Shown here piece after piece: positions 1 through 8,913 of a stretch of DNA of 15,116 nt. Each line of letters opens with the position of its first letter. Positions within the stretch are counted from its first letter, which is position 1. Under the pieces are notes generated by a model that saw nothing but the letters and a program-made list of their open reading frames with translations, made no database searches and was not told where the DNA came from. This DNA is from CAISDA01 sp050258555 (lineage in GTDB: Bacteria; Bacteroidota; Ignavibacteria; UBA10030; UBA8401). Both the position numbers and the translations under genes were made by a program. The stretch is taken from positions 1 to 15,116 of the forward strand of contig JBLMZA010000154.1 in assembly GCA_050258555.1 (NCBI GenBank). Reading direction: 5' to 3'.

Positions 1-1720
1 GGCGCTGCAGACGGCGCTCGATGAACGGCATCGACGCTTCCGAATCGATGAGCGTCGAAATATTCCTGCCGATCATCTCCTCCTTCGTCATCATATACAG
101 CTCGGAGGCGGCCCGGTTCACATACTCGATCGTGCCGGACATGTCGAAGATGACGAGCCCTTCGCCGATATTCTCGATGATCGAGCGGAAGCGCTCCTCG
201 GATTCCCTGAGCTCCAGTTCGGCGAGCTTCTCATTGGTCCGGTCGATGTTGATGCCGACCACGCCGGTAATCGTGCCCTCGGATGAACGCAAGGGACGCT
301 TGGCCATCTGCAGCGAGCGGATGAGCTTGCCTGTCGAGGGATCGAAGATCTCGTTGAGCGAATCGATCGACGGCGCCTCGCCTTTCAGGATCGCGTCTTC
401 TTCGGCATCGAGGCGCATGGAGTCGTCATTGGGAAAGAGCTCCCTGTCGGTCATGCCGAGCAGCTGCGCATCGCTGGTGAAGCCGAGCGATGCGGTATTG
501 CAGGTGTTGGAAAGAATGAAGCGCTTCCGGTCGTCCTTCGCGTAGATCTGGTGAGGAAGGCTGTTGACGACGGTCTGCAGAAGCTTGCGTTCCTCACGGA
601 GCGCTTCTTCGGCACGGCGCCACTCAGACACGTCGATGAATGTCTCCAACAGCCGGCGCCGGCCATCAATCGAGATGGTCTTCACCATCTTCAGGATCGG
701 CACCCTCCTGCCCTGCCCGTTGAGCGCGATGCGGTCCGACATGTCGATCGTCTGCCCGAGATCGGTGATCGGGCATGCGCCCTGCTCGACCGGACACACG
801 ACGTTGTGGCAGAGGCATCCGATGAGCTCCTCGGAAGGACGGCCGAAGATGCGCGCGGCCTCGTCGTTGACATCCTCGATCGAATGCGTCTCGGCATCGA
901 CAATGAGAACGCCGGCGCGGATCGACTTGAGAATGATCTTCAGGCGGCTTTCGGATTCCTGCAGACGCTCCTCGGCCTTCTTGCGCTCGGTGATGTCATG
1001 AGCCACGACGCAGATCGTCTGCCGTCCCCGGCAGGTGATGACGCTGGCGCTGGCGATGACATCGATGAACCGCCCGTCTTTCGTTCTGTAGCGCCGCTCT
1101 CCCGGCTCCAGGTGCCCGGTGTCCAACGCCGTGCGGACGCTCTCGCGCACGCGCTCTTCGCCGGAACGGAAAAATTCGCAGAGACGGAGCGACCCGGCGT
1201 CCTCCGGCGCATAGCCGAAGAGCCGGTGAAAGGCCTCGTTGATCTCGACAATCTGGAGCGTCTCGGCATCGAAGAGAAAGACCGCATCCATCGCATTGGC
1301 GATCACCGCCCGATAGCGCTCCTCGCTCTCGCGCACGGCCTTGGCCATGGCGTGATTGTGCAGCGCCATTTCGATCGTCGCCTGCAGTTCGCGCTCCTGC
1401 ACCGGCTTGACGAGGTAGCCGTAGGGATTGGTCACCTTGGCGCGCTGCAAGAGATCGTCGTCCGAATACGCCGTCAGATAGATGATCGGCACATCCATCC
1501 GGCGCCGGATTTCGGCCGCAGCCTGCACGCCGTTCATCTCCCCGAAAAGATTGATATCCATCAGCACAAGATCGGGCTTCATTGCCGAGGCGCGTGCGAC
1601 CGCTTCTTCGCCCGAGGCGACGGGTTCAGAGGCTTCGTATCCCATCGACAGAAGGATGTCGTAGAGCCGCGCGCCGATGATGGCATCGTCTTCGACGATC
1701 AATATGTGCTCTCGTTGCAT
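1..1720 (-). CDS. Response-regulator receiver plus multi-PAS signalling protein (partial, C-terminus off window)
   Basis: The first 573 residues of a larger cytoplasmic signalling protein are visible; the frame is open to the window edge. Residues ~4-120 form a receiver domain with all key residues: the acidic pair after ILIVEDD (D11, D12), phospho-acceptor D55 in LVLMDIN, T83 in YLTAYSD and K105 in YLVKP. Four PAS domains follow: ~140-260 (RYRAVIANAMDAVFLFD, ending in VVAHDITERKKAEE), ~265-390 (with a cysteine-rich stretch CLCHNVVCPVEQGACP), ~395-520 (SLPHQIYAKDDRKRF) and a fourth, cut by the edge, starting at SEERFRSIIENIGEGLV. Short coiled-coil linkers separate them. No transmembrane segment is seen. 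The start at 1720 is chosen because GGAG lies 7 nt upstream; an in-frame ATG at 1726 is too close to it. Receiver-(PAS)n proteins usually end in a histidine kinase or a GGDEF/EAL module, which would lie outside the window. The domain calls are secure; the output is unknown. Confidence 0.9.
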   Translation of the reverse strand, partial: MQREHILIVEDDAIIGARLYDILLSMGYEASEPVASGEEAVARASAMKPDLVLMDINLFGEMNGVQAAAEIRRRMDVPIIYLTAYSDDDLLQRAKVTNPYGYLVKPVQERELQATIEMALHNHAMAKAVRESEERYRAVIANAMDAVFLFDAETLQIVEINEAFHRLFGYAPEDAGSLRLCEFFRSGEERVRESVRTALDTGHLEPGERRYRTKDGRFIDVIASASVITCRGRQTICVVAHDITERKKAEERLQESESRLKIILKSIRAGVLIVDAETHSIEDVNDEAARIFGRPSEELIGCLCHNVVCPVEQGACPITDLGQTIDMSDRIALNGQGRRVPILKMVKTISIDGRRRLLETFIDVSEWRRAEEALREERKLLQTVVNSLPHQIYAKDDRKRFILSNTCNTASLGFTSDAQLLGMTDRELFPNDDSMRLDAEEDAILKGEAPSIDSLNEIFDPSTGKLIRSLQMAKRPLRSSEGTITGVVGINIDRTNEKLAELELRESEERFRSIIENIGEGLVIFDMSGTIEYVNRAASELYMMTKEEMIGRNISTLIDSEASMPFIERRLQR

Positions 1721-1819
1721 GCCCATGCTCCATGTGTCCCGTATCACGCATCCGTCTGTCTCTGTTGAATTCCACGCGCGCCCTCTGCCCCCCACAGCGC
1801 GCGCGACACCCCCGACGCG

Positions 1820-1853
1820 CCGTTCTCCCTTCTCCCCTGAGGAGGGAGAACGG
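1820..1853. repeat. Intergenic hairpin, 11-bp perfect stem
   Basis: CCGTTCTCCCT (1820-1830) is the exact inverse complement of 1843-1853, with a 12-nt loop. It lies in the 243-bp gap between the MCP remnant and the receiver/PAS gene. No T-run follows it on either strand, so it is not a classical terminator. It could be a transcript-stabilising hairpin or a dispersed palindrome. Confidence 0.5.
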
Positions 1854-1916
1854 CAAACCATCACATGCCCCCCCGGCAACGCACCGATCGTCCTCGCAAT
1901 CAGTGCGTCGTGAGCC

Positions 1917-1936
1917 GGCCGTGTGTATTCACGGCC
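1917..1936. repeat. Intergenic hairpin GGCCGTG / CACGGCC
   Basis: A 7-bp perfect GC-rich stem (1917-1923 with 1930-1936) and a 6-nt loop lie about 28 bp downstream of the stop of the MCP remnant on the minus strand. It is in the position of a transcript end but lacks a T-tract. The surrounding 1721-1963 interval otherwise holds only GC-rich low-complexity sequence, including a run of C residues near 1868, and no gene that I can support. Confidence 0.4.
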
Positions 1937-1963
1937 TTGGTGGACGTCAGCGGCCGCCCCGGA

Positions 1964-2143
1964 TCACTCTTGTGGCCTTTCCCGTCCATCCTGCCCATCA
2001 TGCGATAGCTTAAACCGCGCCACCAGACCATACAGCTGCGATGTGAACCTGTTGAGTTCTTTCGCCGCCTGCGCGACCTGCTGGATTCCTGTTGCGGTTT
2101 GCGCCGTAATTTTTTTGAATATTGCAGATGCCAACAACCGTTC
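1964..2143 (-). pseudogene. Remnant of a methyl-accepting chemotaxis protein C-terminal tail
   Basis: Directly downstream of the small receiver gene, in a different frame on the same strand, about 60 codons read through to a TGA at 1964-1966. The peptide contains ITAQTATGIQQVAQAAKEL, followed by NRFTSQLYGLVARFKL. This closely matches the last helix and end of the signalling domain of MCPs, where the pattern Q-x-A-x-G-I-Q-Q-x-x-x-A-x-x-x-L ... L-V-x-x-F-K-L is characteristic. There is no ATG and no convincing ribosome site; two TTG codons at 2132-2137 are the only possible starts. The rest of an MCP (sensor, membrane spans, HAMP, methylation helices) is missing. It is most simply a leftover after a deletion that fused the end of an MCP gene to the receiver gene. 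A tiny translated peptide cannot be excluded. Confidence 0.6.
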
Positions 2144-2519
2144 AATTCAACGAAAAGCACGCCCGCGCCAGCGCGAGCACCTTCGGCAGCGTGTCGAGCG
2201 CCAGAGGCTGCACGAAATAATCATGGATCGTCAGCGAATCGGCGAGCTGCGCGCTGACAATGTCCGTATACCCTTTGATGATGATCATCGGCGTGAAGGG
2301 ACGCTTCTGCTTCACCTTCACGATATGCTCGATGCCTTCATGGTCCCGCATGTGAAAATCGGTGATGACGACATCGGCCTCATGCGCGCTGATCTTATGC
2401 AGCACCTCATCGGCAGTGGCTGCGTGCGTCACACGGGCTCCGCAATGCTCGACTTGCGTCGCAATGGCGAGCGTGAGGTCGTTTCGGTCTGCCAGAATAC
2501 ACACGTTCAAGCGTTCCAT
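2142..2519 (-). CDS. Single-domain response regulator with altered active-site residues
   Basis: A 125-aa protein with the length and pattern of a stand-alone receiver (CheY-like) and no output domain. Phospho-acceptor D54 is present in DVVITDFHMRDHEG, and beta-1 reads VCILADRND, keeping one acidic residue (D11) while the usual second is R12. The position of the conserved Thr/Ser is Lys (MIIIK82GYTD) and the conserved Lys is Gln (DYFVQ104PL). Three of the five canonical switch positions are therefore changed, so it may be phosphorylated poorly or work as a pseudo-receiver. The start at 2519 has AGGGGG 5 nt upstream and places beta-1 at the usual distance; an in-frame ATG at 2567, preceded by GAGG, would add 16 residues. 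It lies 58 bp after the helical protein gene and probably shares its transcript. Confidence 0.88.
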   Translation of the reverse strand: MERLNVCILADRNDLTLAIATQVEHCGARVTHAATADEVLHKISAHEADVVITDFHMRDHEGIEHIVKVKQKRPFTPMIIIKGYTDIVSAQLADSLTIHDYFVQPLALDTLPKVLALARACFSLN

Positions 2520-2577
2520 TGTCGCCCCCTGATGATATGTCGGATATGCCCCCGAATATATTGACATGATTCGTGCC

Positions 2578-3156
2578 TCATCCTTCCTGCTGACGGACGA
2601 TCCGTCCCGATTTATCGACGCAGTAGCGTGAATGGTCCGTGTCGTCGGGCACATGGTCGCCTTCTGCCGCATGCAGGAGCGTGTCCAGAAGCGAAGCGAT
2701 CGCCGAGCGCTCGTTGCGCAGATGCGTGATCGCCTCCACGATCACTTCGTTGACCAGGATGACATAGGAACAGATTTCGCGGCTCGATTCATTTTCCTCG
2801 CACATTTCCGAGAGTTCCAGGAGCATCGATGCGATGCAGTTGGCGATATCGACGATATCGCGCAGCAGCTTTCTGGATGCGCCCGGAAGCGCTCCCATCG
2901 ACATGGTCGGATCAAATTCGTGCTCTTCGTATTCGGCGATGAGCATCACGATCTGCGCGCGGGCCTCCGATATCTGGAATGCCAGCACTTTCAGCTCCCG
3001 CCCGACTTCCGGAAATCCCGTCTCGGCCGCCTGCTCGTTCAGGTGCAGGATGGCCTCGTTCAGGCGTTGAAAATTATGCGGATTGGCGAGGCTGTCCATA
3101 TACTCTACCACCGCATTGTAGAGCTGGCGCGCGTATTCATCGCTTTTATACGTCAT
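2578..3156 (-). CDS. Hypothetical helical protein, 192 aa, next to a receiver gene
   Basis: I do not recognise the family. The protein is soluble-looking and almost entirely helical by composition: amphipathic stretches at ~8-45, ~50-80 (ELKVLAFQISEARAQIV) and ~93-165 (rich in I, L, E, with CEENESSREIC), then a polar tail ending in DKSGRIVRQQEG. There is no signal peptide, no clear membrane span and no catalytic motif. The start at 3156 is supported by AAGGAG 7 nt upstream; the frame is open further upstream but without a better site. It lies 58 bp before the altered receiver and downstream of a histidine kinase that ends in its own terminator, so it probably opens a two-gene unit. A role as a helical signalling adaptor or phosphotransfer-like partner is possible, but no conserved HPt histidine motif was identified. 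Confidence 0.75.
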   Translation of the reverse strand: MTYKSDEYARQLYNAVVEYMDSLANPHNFQRLNEAILHLNEQAAETGFPEVGRELKVLAFQISEARAQIVMLIAEYEEHEFDPTMSMGALPGASRKLLRDIVDIANCIASMLLELSEMCEENESSREICSYVILVNEVIVEAITHLRNERSAIASLLDTLLHAAEGDHVPDDTDHSRYCVDKSGRIVRQQEG

Positions 3157-3293
3157 ACAGAGTCTCCTTTGGGGACCGGTGACTTTGCTATAACGCAATG
3201 TAGAGAAGGTGAATGTAAACGGCATTAAAAATGCGGTGAACGGCGGGCTATTGCAATAAGCGGTAAGCAGAGGCAATGGACGGCGAGGGCGGG

Positions 3294-3316
3294 AAAAAAG
3301 CGGGGAACGTCCCCCG
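3294..3316 (-). terminator. Rho-independent terminator of the histidine kinase gene
   Basis: On the minus strand, about 10 nt after the TAG stop of the kinase, CGGGG (3312-3316) pairs with CCCCG (3301-3305) across a 6-nt loop. A run of T follows, corresponding to the six A residues at 3294-3299 on the plus strand. The stem is short but pure G-C and the layout is classical. Confidence 0.65.
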
Positions 3317-3326
3317 AAGCCGGGAG

Positions 3327-5459
3327 CTACTGAATCTGGAAGGATTTCGGAACGCCGCGCGCAATGCCGGTGTGATATTCGAGCACATCGAGCGGAATGG
3401 TGACCGTAAAGACGGTCGCTTCATTGGGGACACTGTCAACCGAGACGGTACCTTTGAGCGTATCGACACAGCGCTTGACAATCGAGAGGCCGAGCCCGGA
3501 GCCCTGGATCGTGCCGGTGTTGGGCGCGCGGAAAAACGGCTCGAAGAGCATGCCCTGGTGCTCGGGAGGAATGCCGATGCCGCGGTTGCGCACACGGAAT
3601 GTGGCCGTCTGCTCGCGCAGCACGGTTTCAAACTGGATGCTCGTGGCGGCATAGGAGTATTTGACGGCGTTGGAAAGCAAATTGGTGAGAATGTAGCGCA
3701 GCAGCCGGTTGTCGGTCGAGACCAGCGCGTGCGTGACCGATGAGGAGGTTTCGATCCGGTTCTGATGCATCGCGCAGGCCTGCACTTCGTCGGCGATCAT
3801 GATGCAGAAGCTCACCAGCTCGAACGTGTTGGATGCCACCGGCACCCGCCCGGTCTCGATCTTGTTGAGGAAGAGCGCGTCGGTGAGCATTTCGGTCATC
3901 GTCTCCACCGCGCGCTTGATTTTCTGAAGGTGGAGCTCCACTTTCTCGTCATTCCAGCTCTTGCGGAAGAGCTCCAGGAGTTCGGCCGAGGACAAAATGG
4001 CCGTGAGCGGCGTCTTGTACTCGTGCGAGACCATGGTCACAAACCGCGATTTCAAGTCGTTGAGCTCCCGCTCCTTAGCCAGTGCCGCCCGGACGTCATC
4101 TTCCGCGTTCCTGAGCTCGGTCACATCGCGCAGCACGCCCACGATAAACGGCTCGCCGTATTCGTCCACGTTGAGGTTCTTTTTCACCAGCACGCGCCGC
4201 TGCTGTCCGTCCTTGCGCGTAAAGAGCTCTTCCACCAGGAACTCATGCTGCTTGTCGAACACCGCCCGGTCGCTCGCGACGAACATCTCGGCTTCATCGG
4301 CGCGGAAGAGTTCATGGTCGGTTCGGCCGAGAATCTCTTCACGCGTCAGTCCCGTGAACTCGATGAAGGAATCGTTGACGAGCGTGTAGCGGCCGTCATG
4401 ACTCTTGGCAAAGACCAGGTCTCCCAGCGCGTTGATCACCTGCTCGAAGAATTTTTTCGAGATCGCGGCCGGCTTCGTGCGGAGTCCCCGCTCGGCCAGG
4501 CGATGCAGGCTCGAGAGTTCCTCTTCCAGCTCTTTTTCATGGGCCATCGAGCGGACCGTGAGGCAATACCCCAAGGCCTGCCCTGCGCTTTCATACATGG
4601 GATAACAGGAGATGAAGCCCCACTCCCGGGTTCCATTTTTGCAGCGGTATCGGAATTCGACGCCGCCGTCTTCGGTTCCCTGTCCGCCTTCCGCGATCAG
4701 CTCGGCTATCATCTCCCGGTCCTCCTCGGCAATAAGAGGATACGGAAAATCGGGCATCGCCGCGCATTCGTGCGGCGTGTAGCCGGTCAGACCTTCGACG
4801 CCCTTGCTCACCCACAGCAGAGAGCCGTCGGCGCCGATCCACATCATCCAATCGCCGGAACGCTCGGCCATCTGGCGAAAGAGCCCTTCTTCTTTCCCGC
4901 CATCGGCGCCGCTGCCCGGATGCTGCACGCGCTCTGCCTTGGTCAGCACGCAGCAGATGGTGCGCTCCTTCGGGCTGCCTGCTGAAGCACGGCAGACAAG
5001 CCGGAGCCGGTATTCGTCATCGATCATGCGAACGACCGGAATGTCGATCGATTGCGAGATGCCCGAATCGAGGACGTGATGGAGGAAGGAGAGGAATTTC
5101 TGATGGAAGCGTTCGGGAAGATAGGAGACGAAGGCCGTTCCCTGGATCGAGGCGGCGTCGGTCTGCAGAAATCCTGCCAATGTCTGGTCGGCCGTGAGGA
5201 TGAGCCCGCGGCAGTCGAGCTCCATCGACCCGAACGAGGCGAGTTCAGACGCCTGCTTCAGATGGTCGTATTCGTGCTGGAGCCGGAGCAATTCCTGACG
5301 CAGAAGCTGGAGCCGGCGTTCAAGCCGCACGGCATGGCTGTCGGCCGGCTGCGCTTCATGATCGGATGCGCAGGCGGATGATTCGACTGCCGAAGGTTGA
5401 TCGAAGAATAAATCGCGCGAAGTCGTGGTCTTCTTTGCGGCGGATGTCTTGCGTGCCAT
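3327..5459 (-). CDS. Cytoplasmic three-PAS sensor histidine kinase
   Basis: A 710-aa protein with a Lys/Thr-rich N-terminus, a coiled coil at ~45-72, and PAS domains at ~72-175, ~193-305 (RSGDWMMWIGADGSLLWVS) and ~337-450 (LGDLVFAKSHDGRYTLVNDS). Next come a HisKA domain with the H-box MVSHEYKTPL (H479) and a HATPase domain: N-box LTNLLSNAVKYSY (N593, N597), G1 box RNRGIGIP, F-box LFEPFF (639-643) and G2 GSGLGLSIVK (653-662). The adenine-contacting Asp of G1 (DxGxG) is Asn (N625). No membrane span is seen, so it should sense a cytoplasmic signal. The start at 5459 has GGGAG about 10 nt upstream; extending to 5570 would cross a hairpin and add unrelated residues. The only nearby receivers are the altered one at 2142-2519 and the receiver-PAS protein at 1-1720. 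The cstA gene lies 115 bp upstream. Confidence 0.95.
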   Translation of the reverse strand: MARKTSAAKKTTTSRDLFFDQPSAVESSACASDHEAQPADSHAVRLERRLQLLRQELLRLQHEYDHLKQASELASFGSMELDCRGLILTADQTLAGFLQTDAASIQGTAFVSYLPERFHQKFLSFLHHVLDSGISQSIDIPVVRMIDDEYRLRLVCRASAGSPKERTICCVLTKAERVQHPGSGADGGKEEGLFRQMAERSGDWMMWIGADGSLLWVSKGVEGLTGYTPHECAAMPDFPYPLIAEEDREMIAELIAEGGQGTEDGGVEFRYRCKNGTREWGFISCYPMYESAGQALGYCLTVRSMAHEKELEEELSSLHRLAERGLRTKPAAISKKFFEQVINALGDLVFAKSHDGRYTLVNDSFIEFTGLTREEILGRTDHELFRADEAEMFVASDRAVFDKQHEFLVEELFTRKDGQQRRVLVKKNLNVDEYGEPFIVGVLRDVTELRNAEDDVRAALAKERELNDLKSRFVTMVSHEYKTPLTAILSSAELLELFRKSWNDEKVELHLQKIKRAVETMTEMLTDALFLNKIETGRVPVASNTFELVSFCIMIADEVQACAMHQNRIETSSSVTHALVSTDNRLLRYILTNLLSNAVKYSYAATSIQFETVLREQTATFRVRNRGIGIPPEHQGMLFEPFFRAPNTGTIQGSGLGLSIVKRCVDTLKGTVSVDSVPNEATVFTVTIPLDVLEYHTGIARGVPKSFQIQ

Positions 5460-5510
5460 TGGGCGGACTCTCCCAGTGATTGCTGTCGCGGACCTCTCTC
5501 TTTTTTCTCT

Positions 5511-5560
5511 GCGCAAGCACAAGGAGGAATGCCTGCACGTGCATGCCTCCTTGTGTGCGT
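5511..5560 (-). terminator. Strong hairpin between cstA and the histidine kinase (terminator-like)
   Basis: CACAAGGAGG (5518-5527) and the following AATGC pair with 5541-5555: 14 of 15 positions match around an 8-nt loop. The stem can be extended by GCGCA/TGCGT (5511-5515 with 5556-5560) past a 2-nt bulge. It lies 15-60 bp after the cstA stop in the minus direction. The sequence after it there is A-rich rather than T-rich, so it is not a textbook intrinsic terminator. It may attenuate or stabilise the transcript. One arm contains a perfect Shine-Dalgarno-like AAGGAGG held in the stem. Confidence 0.4.
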
Positions 5561-5574
5561 TCACGTCCAATGTA

Positions 5575-7419
<1,845 letters not shown>

Positions 7420-7511
7420 GAACAGCTCTCCTTTGCTTTTGCATATGAAACGCGGTTGAAGTAATTAACAAAGGAATCTACCGGAAGATTTCCCGAAATG
7501 CAAGCCTCCGC

Positions 7512-8888
7512 TCACCGAAATGTTTTCCTCATCGGATGCGCTTCGGTCGTGAAGATGACGCTGTCGAAGTCGAGCGCCGAATCTTCGGCAAACAGCAGAT
7601 AGAAATACTTCAGCGTCTCGGCAAAGAAAAAGCTTTCCATCGCATCGCGCTTCTCTTTCGTGCGGACATCCTGGAGCTCGGCATACCCCGCCTCGCAGCG
7701 GCAGAATTTTTTCAGGCTCTCGAACATCGTGCGTCCCATCATGCGGTACTGCTCGTCGTTGGTGGCATGATAGAGATAATACGCCGACTCGATGATCTCC
7801 GGACGCAGATAATAGCGCGCATTGACGACCGAATCCTTCCTGTAGTCATAGCGCTCGGGCTCGATGTCGTGCTGCGTCCACATCGCATAGCACGACGCCT
7901 GCAGCGCCTGCGCACGCGCCATATCGCCGCCCAGCACGAGTACGGCCGGAAAGAACGCGTCGAGCGATCCGAAAATCGACGCCCGCCGCTCGCCTGTATG
8001 CATATCGACGACCCCGTACCAGAGTCCGCCTTTGACCGTATCGGCAAGGTAGGTGTTGACCGGGCCGATGCTCTCCTGCCACATCTGCTTGCAGTCCTCG
8101 TCGCCGAAGAGCAGCCACGCTTTCAGCATGTATTCATAATAGGAATCGATCATGCCGCCGATATGCGAGCGCGTATCGGTCCACTCGCCGGTCTCGCAGT
8201 TGATCGAGGTGCCGACCAGACCGATCTTCGAGCGGCGCTTGTAGGTCTCGACCAGCGCGCGCTTGGCGGCGGCATAATACTTCGGGTTGCCCGTGAGCTT
8301 CGAGAGCATGCCGAATTCGATCAGGAGCGTGCCCGTTTCGGCCGGATTGGGGGTCGTGCCCTTGACCGCCCCGGTCTTCAGATTCACAGTCTGATAGGGA
8401 AGCCCCGTGGGAGAGCCGAATGCGGGCATGAGGCGGTTTCCCAAGTCCTCGGCCAGCCGGAGGAAGCGCGGATCCGGGTCCATCTGGTAGATCGACAGCA
8501 GGCTGCCCAGGAGCCGCAACGTGATCTCGAAATTCGAGACGTAGATATCGCGGTCGAGCCGCAGGCTGTCCAGGATCAATTGCTTTGTCTCGCGCGCCTC
8601 CTCCTTCAATCCCATGATGAGCATCGCATCGAGCGCGTCGACTGGCGTCAGCAGCAGCGGCTGCCCGTACCAGTCATACGGCGTTTTGGACAAAGGCTTG
8701 AGCGCATCGTGGCCCCAGGCATACTGCTTATAGCCCTGCCAGGCGTGAAGAAACTCCTGCTTCACCGAGTCGGCCAGCGCATCGCGCCTGGCGCCGGAGG
8801 CCTGGCTGGAGACGGGAAGAGAAAGAAGGAGGAAGACAGCGGCAAACAGCATCCGCCTGCGGAACACGAAAGAGGAAATCGGAGTCAT
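7512..8888 (-). CDS. Exported glycoside hydrolase family 47 alpha-mannosidase
   Basis: A 458-aa protein, matching the GH47 (class I alpha-1,2-mannosidase) fold along its length. Blocks visible are YKQYAWGHDALKPLS (54-67), DALDAMLIMGLKEEA, SNFEITLRLLGSLLS (general acid E121), GGMIDSYYEYMLKAWLL (D248), YLRPEIIESAYYLYHA (E364), AMESFFFAETLKYFYLLF and the terminal FTTEAHP, whose Thr (T448) is the calcium ligand in the family. All catalytic positions are therefore kept. GH47 enzymes trim alpha-1,2-linked mannose by an inverting mechanism. Residues 1-30 form a signal peptide (RRR, hydrophobic core, cleavage after SSQA), so it acts in the periplasm or outside. The start at 8888 is chosen because the signal peptide begins there, with AAGGAT about 11 nt upstream; the frame is open to 8981 but that part overlaps manA. 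It follows manA by 25 bp, forming a probable operon. GH47 is much better known from eukaryotes than bacteria. Confidence 0.93.
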   Translation of the reverse strand: MTPISSFVFRRRMLFAAVFLLLSLPVSSQASGARRDALADSVKQEFLHAWQGYKQYAWGHDALKPLSKTPYDWYGQPLLLTPVDALDAMLIMGLKEEARETKQLILDSLRLDRDIYVSNFEITLRLLGSLLSIYQMDPDPRFLRLAEDLGNRLMPAFGSPTGLPYQTVNLKTGAVKGTTPNPAETGTLLIEFGMLSKLTGNPKYYAAAKRALVETYKRRSKIGLVGTSINCETGEWTDTRSHIGGMIDSYYEYMLKAWLLFGDEDCKQMWQESIGPVNTYLADTVKGGLWYGVVDMHTGERRASIFGSLDAFFPAVLVLGGDMARAQALQASCYAMWTQHDIEPERYDYRKDSVVNARYYLRPEIIESAYYLYHATNDEQYRMMGRTMFESLKKFCRCEAGYAELQDVRTKEKRDAMESFFFAETLKYFYLLFAEDSALDFDSVIFTTEAHPMRKTFR

Positions 8889-8913
8889 GGGGCACACAGA
8901 TCCTTTGCTTGAG

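Noticed and set aside
551..1768. Plus-strand open frame of 405 codons opposite the receiver-PAS gene
   Set aside because: Antisense shadow with composition bias; the minus strand carries a clear receiver and PAS domains without interruption.
3765..4985. Plus-strand open frame opposite the histidine kinase
   Set aside because: It is an antisense shadow: no ribosome site, no domain, and the minus strand encodes a complete kinase with all motifs.
5356..5544. Possible 62-codon leader peptide starting within the hairpin upstream of the kinase
   Set aside because: The AAGGAGG is only about 1 nt from its ATG, the frame overlaps the kinase start, and the peptide has no leader-like codon run.
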